Of a DNA stretch of 64,000 nucleotides, positions 57,078 to 64,000 are shown one piece after another. The notes beneath the pieces were generated by a model. The model did not search any database. It was not told where the DNA came from and worked only from the letters and a program-made list of their open reading frames with translations. Location of the stretch: contig NC_049986.1 of assembly GCF_000003815.2 (NCBI RefSeq), forward strand, positions 18,503,918-18,567,917. Reading direction: 5' to 3'. Both the position numbers and the translations under genes were made by a program. Each line of letters begins with the position of its first letter. Position 1 is the first letter of the stretch. The stretch is from Branchiostoma floridae. Its lineage: Eukaryota > Chordata > Leptocardii > Amphioxiformes > Branchiostomatidae.

Positions 57078-60000
57078 TCAGTGATCACTCAGTGTTCCTC
57101 GGATAGCTTTCAGCATCTTCAGTGACTGTTCTACATAACAAACGGCTTTTCTCTGTTCACCGAGTTTACTCCAACATGTTCCAATATGTTGTAAAATGGA
57201 AGCAATGTTGGGGTGTGGCGTGTTATCCCCATAGATTGCTTTCATCATCGCCAATGACTGCTCAAAATAACTAATGGCTTTTCTCTGTTCACCGAGCTTA
57301 CTCCAACATGTTCCAATATGTTCTAAAATGGAAGCAATGCTGGGGTGTGACGTGTTATCCCCAAAGATTACTTTCATCATCGCCAATGACTGCTCAAAAT
57401 AGCTAATCGCTTTCCTCTGATCACCAAGGTAACACCAACATGCTCCAATGTTGTTTACACATGAAGCAATGTCGGGATGTGCCTTGTCACCATAAATGGC
57501 TTTCATCATAATAAGTGACTGCTCGAGACAATTAATAGCTTCACTCTGATCACCGAGGTAACTAAAACAAGTTCCAATGTTGCTCAAAGATGAAGCAATG
57601 TCGGGATGTACTGCCGTTTCGCCAAAGATGGCTTGCGCCATCTTCAGTGACCGTCCGAAGTACCCGATAGCTCTTCTCGGATTGCCAAGATGACTCCAGC
57701 ATGTTCCAATGTTGTTTAAAGATGACGCAATGTCGGGATGTGCCTTTGTTTCGCCATAGATAGTTTTCATTATCTCTAGTGACTGTTCGTGAAATTTGAT
57801 AGCTTTTCTCTGATCGCCAAAGTCACTGAAACATTTTCCAATGTTGCGTAGTGATGAGGCAATGTCGGGATGTGCTGTGGTTTCGCCATATATGGCTTTG
57901 CTCATCTCCAGTGACTGTTCAAAATAACTCATAGCTTTTCCCTGATTGCCAACCGCACCCCAACATGACCCAATGTTGCTTAATGATGACGAAATGTCTG
58001 GATGTGGCGTTGTTTCGCCATAGATAGCTTTCCTCATCTTCAGTGCCTGTTCGTAATAAGTGATAGCTTTCGTCTGATCGCCAAGCAGATTCAAACAGTT
58101 TCCAATGTTGTTCAGGCATATGGCAATGTCGGGATGTTGCTCTGTTTCGCTATAGATGGCCAGTAACATCTTCAGTGACTGTTCGTAAGAACTGATAGCT
58201 TTCCTCTGATCACCAAGTTTCATAAAGCATGCCCCAATGTTCATTAAAGATGAAGCTATGTCGGGATGTTCCGTTGTTTCGCTATAGATGTTCTTCCTCA
58301 TCTTCAGTGCCTGTTTGTAATAAGTGATAGCTGTCTTGTGATCGCCGAGGTCACTCCAACATGTTCCAATGTTGTGTAAAGATGAAGCAATGTCAGGATG
58401 CTTTGCGGTTTCACCATAGATAGTCTTTATCATATTAAGGGACTGTTCGTAATACCTAATAGATTTGCTTTGATCACCGAGGTCACTCCAACATTTTCCA
58501 ATATTGTTTAACGATGCAGCGATGTCGGGATGTGGCGTTGTGTCGCCGTAGATAGCTTTCCTCATCTTTAATGATAGTTCGTAATACTTGAGAGCTTTAC
58601 TCTGATCACCGAGTCTACTCCAACACGATCCAATGTTGTTTAAAGATGAGGCAATGTCGGGATGTGGAGTTGTTTCACCATAGATAGCTTTCACCATGTT
58701 CAGCGACTGTTCGTAATAAATGAGGGCTTCGCTAATATTACCGAGGTCGTTCCAACATTTTCCAATGTTGTTAAATGATTTTGCAATATCGGGATGTGCT
58801 GCTGTTTCGCCATAGATAACTTTCATTGTCTTCAGTGACTGTTCGTAATACCTGATAGCCTTTCTGTGATCACCGAGGTCACGCCAACATGCTGCGAAGT
58901 TATGTAATGAAGTTGCAATGTCAGGATGTGCTGTTGTCTCGCCATAGATATCTCTCCTCATCTTCAGTGACTCTTCGTAATAACTGATAGCTTTTCTGTG
59001 TTCACCAAGTTCACGCCAACAGATTCCGATGTTGCCATAGGATCTGGAAATGTATGCTTTGTTATCCCCGCCGCTAGCTTTCATCATCTTTAGAGATTGT
59101 TTGTAATACCAGATAGCTTTCTTGTGATTGCCAAGCTGATACCAGCATGTCCCGATGTTATGCAATGACACAGCAATATCTGGATGTGCCGTGTTGTTCC
59201 CATGGATATCTCTCCACATCTTCAGTGACTGTTCGTGATAACAAATAGCTTTACTCTGATCGCCGAGTTCATTCATGCACAATCCAAAGTTGTCTAGTAA
59301 TAAGGCAATGTCGCGATGCACTTTGCTGTCTTTATAAATAGCATTTCCAAGTCTGAGTGCCCATTCGTAATATCTAATCGCTGTCTTACAATCACCCCGT
59401 TCCGTCAAGACATTGCCTAGTTCGAAAAGTATTTCGAACTGTTTTTTCTCGTCACTGTCCGCTTCTTTCAACGCTGTATTCAGGTGGCAAATGGATGCAT
59501 CAAAATAGTACAACGTCTTTGTCATTCGGCCCCGTGTTAGAGATGAGGTGTCATAGATGGCTATTGGGAACATCTTAGTTGTTGGACTTGCCTTTGCAAC
59601 TGTATCCATAATGCATCTTTTCAATGGGATGGCAGTATAATAGTACCTGAAGAGCATTTTAGAATTTGGTATGTAGAAAACTGACTCAACGAAAGTGTCA
59701 TCTACGTCGTGCTTATCCAGTTGGACTTTCATCTCAGTGAGAGGAGATAGTTTGTCCTTCTGTCCTCCATTGGCGATGTACGTTCTTAGGCGTAGCTCCG
59801 CTGAGATGCTGATCAGTACGGTCAAATGGTGAGCATCCTCAGGACTGATCCGTTCTGTACGGTAAAATTCGTCTATCATTGTCCACACACTGGAGATCGT
59901 GAGGCCACAGCAAATACTCAACATATCAACTACTACACTGGGAAAACGGTAAATTTCTTTCTTAACATCCAGAAGTTGCCCCATAACTCCCGTTCGCTCG

Positions 60001-62103
60001 ACATCCTTTATTTTCCGTATGTCATCCTCCAGCGTTAGCATTGCTGAGTGCCGTGCAAGATCTAGTGAACGATTGGCGATTTGGTTGACTCTGTCCGTAT
60101 ACTCTTCTACCAAAGCCTCGTCCCCGGTTAAGTATGCCACCCTTCTGAGGATGTCCGACAGATGATAGCCTTCCGCCAGGGCAATGTTGAAGTCTTGATA
60201 TTCCGCCAACTTGGCAGGAGTCTGGATGAGACTGATGGGAGGTTTGCTTTTGGTCTCGTCTCTTCCAAAAGGAGTCTTAGAAGCCCATGGCATGAAGCCG
60301 TCGAAGGCGAAGCCGCGAGGTGTGATGGTGTCAAAGAACCAGACGTCTTTCTCTGGGTCCTCTGAGAGGAAGTCGTTTAGCGAGGGAATGGCCATAGCCG
60401 GGAGAATGGTCTCTCCGAGGTTGATCACTTTTAGATGTATGTAGTGTGTGAGGTTTAGGAAGTACCTCCGTGTGTCATCATCATCCTTCCCTTCCTCAAT
60501 AAGAATGGCGAACTCTAGATCGGAGTACGGCGTGACCAGTTCTGTGGCTTGGGACCCCAACCCGATGAAAGCGTACTTACACGGAGGAGGACCGAGTTTG
60601 GCAATACATTCATCTGTCAGTGCTTGGATAAACCCTTGTCTTTCGACGGCGATGCTCTTGAACAAGTTCTTGATGGCTTCAGCTCGTTTGATCTCTATTT
60701 CTTTTACGGCGGGGTCATCCTCATCATACTGATAAGGGTTGTGTTCCTGATGAATTCTTTCGAGTTGGGATTTTACACGGGCGCGCGTGCTGTCCAGACC
60801 CTTTCTGTGATCTAACGCATTGCTGTACGGACACGGTTCACAGTCCAGGTTACAGGCGTACCTTAGTAACTGCTTTTCTGTTTCTTGTAGTCTTGTTATC
60901 ATGTTCTCTTTGTCTCTTTCTGTCCGAGCCATGGAGGCGTTATAGAGAGCTGCGGCTTGTGTGAATTTCCTACCTTCTCCTGTCTGCTTGCCTCGCTCGA
61001 CGTAGATGTCACCCAGTCTACACAGACAGTCGGCTTCTTTTGCCTTGTTTGTATTACTGCTACCTGTAGAGATAAAATGAAAAATGTCAGAATAGATAAA
61101 AAATAATCTACAATCATATTTTTATGGTTATGGTTTCAGGATATGTGTTTCAACTGTCTAATACGCTCAGGTGGTTTCGACTGACAATTTGAAACAAGGT
61201 GACTCTTCAAATGATTTGATATGGGGTCTATTACAAAATTAGATTTACTATGATAACGCATGGGCTTTGAATCATCGTTTTGAACTTGATCGTGATTTCG
61301 GCGCATTCGGGAATCGTTGGAAACAACCGCCAAATGTCTTCTAATTTTCTAGTCAAAAGAATGTAAGCTCGGTATTGCCACTAGCACTGAAGATGGAGTA
61401 ACCATAATGCAACACAGGCTTATAATTAGGGGGCACCAACTGTAGCCTCATTTTATCGCATGGAAATTAGAATGTCCGCTATAATTTTCCGCCATAATTG
61501 GCAAGAGGTCTATTGCAGGGTCAAACATGTCGTTGAAACTTGTCATGACAGTTGTCAGTACCATACTACGTATTTACAGAGATTGAGTAACAGACCATGA
61601 ATAAGTTTCAAGGCGTCTGCTATGTTCTGCTCTGCTGCGTCCAGGTCGCCGTTTCCCAAGTCACGGTCTGCCGTCTGGATGTACTGGTGGTAGGATCTGA
61701 AACAAACATGCACACGGGTTCTATTTATAGAGAGTTCAAACAAATTCCAATGCGGAGAAATTTTCATTCAGTATATGGGACAACTATGCAAAGAAGTGGG
61801 GCACTAACTTTTTGTCTTCAGCTGATCCGGTGTTTTCAGCATTGTGCGGTTCCGGAGCACTGAAAATGAATAACAGAATGTCGTAACTCATTTTCTGCAA
61901 CTCTTATGGCCTGCGCAGGTACAAGTAGCTGTTTTTAAGTATATTTATGTATGTATGTTTACCCCTCAGTTTTATGTGCTCTATGGGTTTTCATACCCGG
62001 AAAAAGGAACAAAGAATGATTACATTATTCTCCAATTAACAGGTACTGAAACTGGTAGAAAAAATGAAAAGAGAACCAAACTTCCCTTTACTTACATGCG
62101 CAT
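57078..62103 (-). CDS. nucleotidyltransferase-fold plus tetratricopeptide repeat protein
   Basis: Exons 57078-61063, 61578-61696, 61809-61859 and 62096-62103 or longer; 1387 residues from the ATG at 62103. The frame is open above it to about 62149 and an upstream exon may exist, so the start is provisional. The large exon does not begin at its internal Met (60932): the frame runs on to the acceptor at 61063 (SSNTNKAKEADCLCRLGD). Residues 220-250 read AFIGLGSQATELVTPYSDLE, with GS (229-230) and the acidic pair D241/E243 spaced as in the DNA polymerase beta-like NTase fold (GlnD/DUF294 type). From about residue 637, 18 TPR units of 42 residues follow (consensus HPDIASSLNNIGTCWSxLGD, then KAI.YYEQSLKM.KAIYG), kinesin-light-chain-like. 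This predicts a cytosolic scaffold with an NTase head. Activity, substrate and partner are unknown. Confidence 0.88.
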
Positions 62104-62499
62104 TCCGTTATTGCTGACGTCGCTAGAGGGCTGTACGTCGCCCGGATGACTTCTTAGCTCACATCACAGAAAAAACGTTAAAGTAAAGCCGCGATGCATT
62201 ATATCTGCCTAAAAAAAGGTTCCCCGGTCTTGGAAGGGGTCAATTAATCACGATAAACTATTTTTGAAAGCTAGACTGCAGTTAAAAATCATGTATTTAC
62301 GCCTCAAAGTTGACCAATTTTCAGGGTTTGAACGGTGCGTTTCGCTATTGTATTCGAGACGAGTTATGCACTGCATGGGGTTTTCTGATATACCAGGTTA
62401 TAGGACAAGGATCAACTGCTTCCGGGTCAAGCGCACTTCTTGTGTAGTGTTGTTACACTATCAAGTCCGTCGGCGATATGTTAGAAAGTTTTATGCATC

Positions 62500-64000
62500 T
62501 AAGTTCTTTAGGGAGGTTTATACGGATGAAGGAGAGACTTTCTACGAAGTCTATCATATAGAATGATTCTGTTCTTGTCCTATCGGGATTTGTGTTTTTA
62601 AGGGAGGTTTGTTTGGATAGAACAGTGCCATACTACATGTGTATCAAAAAATTTGATACAGGTGGGCTTTTTACGAAGATGGAATAGAGACTTTGTACGA
62701 AGTCTATCATATAGAATGATTCTATTTTTGTCCTATCGGGATTTGTGTTTTAAGGGAGGTCTGTTCGGATAGAACAGTGCCATACTACATTTGTATCAAA
62801 AAATTTGATACAGGTGGGCCAATGCCGACGATTTCCGTTCTTTAGGGAGGTTTATACGGATGGAATAGAGTTTCCTACGANNNNNNNNNNNNNNNNNNNN
62901 NNNNNNNNNNNNNNNNNNNNNNNNNNNNNNNNNNNNNNNNNNNNNNNNNNNNNNNNNNNNNNNNNNNNNNNNNNNNNNNNTCGGGATTTTGGCTTTTAAG
63001 GGAGGTTTATTCGGATAAACACTGCCATACTACATGTGTATCAAAAAATTTGATACAGGTGGGCCAATGCCGACGATTTCCGTTCTTTAGGGAGGTTTAT
63101 ACGGATGGAATAGAGTTTTCCTACGAAGTCTTTCATATAGAATGATTCTATTCTTGTCCTATCGGGATTTTTGCTTTTAAGGGAGGTTTATTCGGATAAC
63201 ACACTGCCATACTACATGTGTATCAAAAAAATTTGATACAGGTGGGCCAATGCCGACGATTTCCGTTCTTTTGGGAGGTTTATACGGATGGAATAGAGTT
63301 TTCCTACGAAGTCTTTCATATAGAATGATTCTATTCTTGTCCTATCGGGATTTTTGCTTTTAAGGGAGGTTTATTCGGATAAAACACTGCCATACTACAT
63401 GTGTATCAAAAAATTTGATACAGGTGGGCCAAAGCCGACGATTTCCGTTCTTATGGGAGGTTTATACGGATGGAATAGTTTTCCTACGAAGTCTTTCATA
63501 TAGAATGATTCTATTCTTGTCCTATCGGGATTTTGGCTTTTAAGGGAGGTTTATTCGGATAAAACACTGCCATGCTACATGTGTATCAAAAAATTTGATA
63601 CAGGTGGGCCAATGCCGACGATTTCCGTTCTTTAGGGAGGTTTATACGGATGGAATAGAGTTTTCCTACGAAGTCTTTCATATAGAATGATTCTGTTCTT
63701 GTCCTATCGGGATTTGTGTTTTTAAGGGAGGTTTGTTTGGATAGAACAGTGCCATACTACATGTGTATCAAAAAATTTGATACAGGTGGGCTTTTTACGA
63801 AGATGGAATAGAGACTTTGTACGAAGTCTATCATATAGAATGATTCTATTTTTGTCCTATCGGGATTTGTGTTTTAAGGGAGGTCTGTTCGGATAGAACA
63901 GTGCCATACTACATTTGTATCAAAAAATTTGATACAGGTGGGCCAATGCCGACGATTTCCGTTCTTTAGGGAGGTTTATACGGATGGAATAGAGTTTCCT
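62500..64000. repeat. satellite array, about 180 bp monomers (runs off right edge)
   Basis: Monomers contain AGGGAGGTTTATACGGATGG, CATATAGAATGATTCT, CCTATCGGGATTT and the perfect palindrome GTATCAAAAAATTTGATAC. GCCGACGATTTCCGTTC recurs at about 62824, 63071, 63252, 63434, 63613 and 63948. A second monomer type has GGGCTTTTTACGAAGATGGA instead and recurs 1124 bp apart (62579 and 63703 landmarks), implying a higher-order repeat. Confidence 0.93.
62881..62980. other. assembly gap (100 N) in satellite
   Basis: Exactly 100 N inside the satellite, typical of assembly failure in tandem repeats. Its real length affects the higher-order period. Confidence 0.98.

Overview
The window is animal genomic DNA. 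Genes are split by many introns with GT/AG borders, there are three 100-N scaffold gaps, and repeats are abundant. The gene set (PCGF6, ZNHIT6/BCD1, a beta-1,4-galactosyltransferase, a TRIM-type ubiquitin ligase, a large vWA/SEA/EGF secreted protein and an NTase-TPR protein) together with many small hairpin elements suggests an invertebrate deuterostome, most likely an amphioxus (Branchiostoma). The species is an inference from gene style; no search was run.

Layout: (1) 0.6-14.8 kb, minus: a secreted protein of at least 867 residues built from vWA, SEA-like and EGF modules in 20 exons whose phases all close; it runs off the left edge. (2) 16.8-17.9 kb, plus: an intronless beta-1,4-galactosyltransferase. 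(3) 19.1-30.6 kb, minus: a RING/B-box/coiled-coil (TRIM) protein ending in a partial MATH domain. One of its introns holds a 2.3 kb minisatellite made from the preceding exon end and its splice donor. (4) 32.2-37.5 kb, minus: a GST-fold protein of 397 residues. (5) 38.6-45.0 kb, plus: ZNHIT6, a box C/D snoRNP assembly factor; one exon is missing next to an N gap. (6) 47.3-50.8 kb, minus: PCGF6, all six coding exons. (7) 52.7-55.5 kb, plus: a 469-residue unrecognised protein with a short repeated motif and a basic, Cys-rich tail. (8) 57.1-62.1 kb, minus: an NTase-fold plus 18-TPR protein. (9) 62.5-64.0 kb: a satellite with about 180 bp monomers and an apparent 1.12 kb higher-order period.

The genes do not form a pathway or operon. 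GST/ZNHIT6 and PCGF6/orphan are divergent pairs with short shared upstream regions, and ZNHIT6/PCGF6 converge. The most unusual theme is repeated local duplication of exon 3' ends, usually with the adjacent splice donor. It is seen at two exons of the TRIM gene (23.5 and 24.8 kb) and two exons of the GST gene (32.2 and 35.6 kb). Mobile DNA includes a TA-flanked hairpin MITE family (5 copies), a tRNA-like SINE, a 1.47 kb terminal-inverted-repeat element and a decayed LINE tail.
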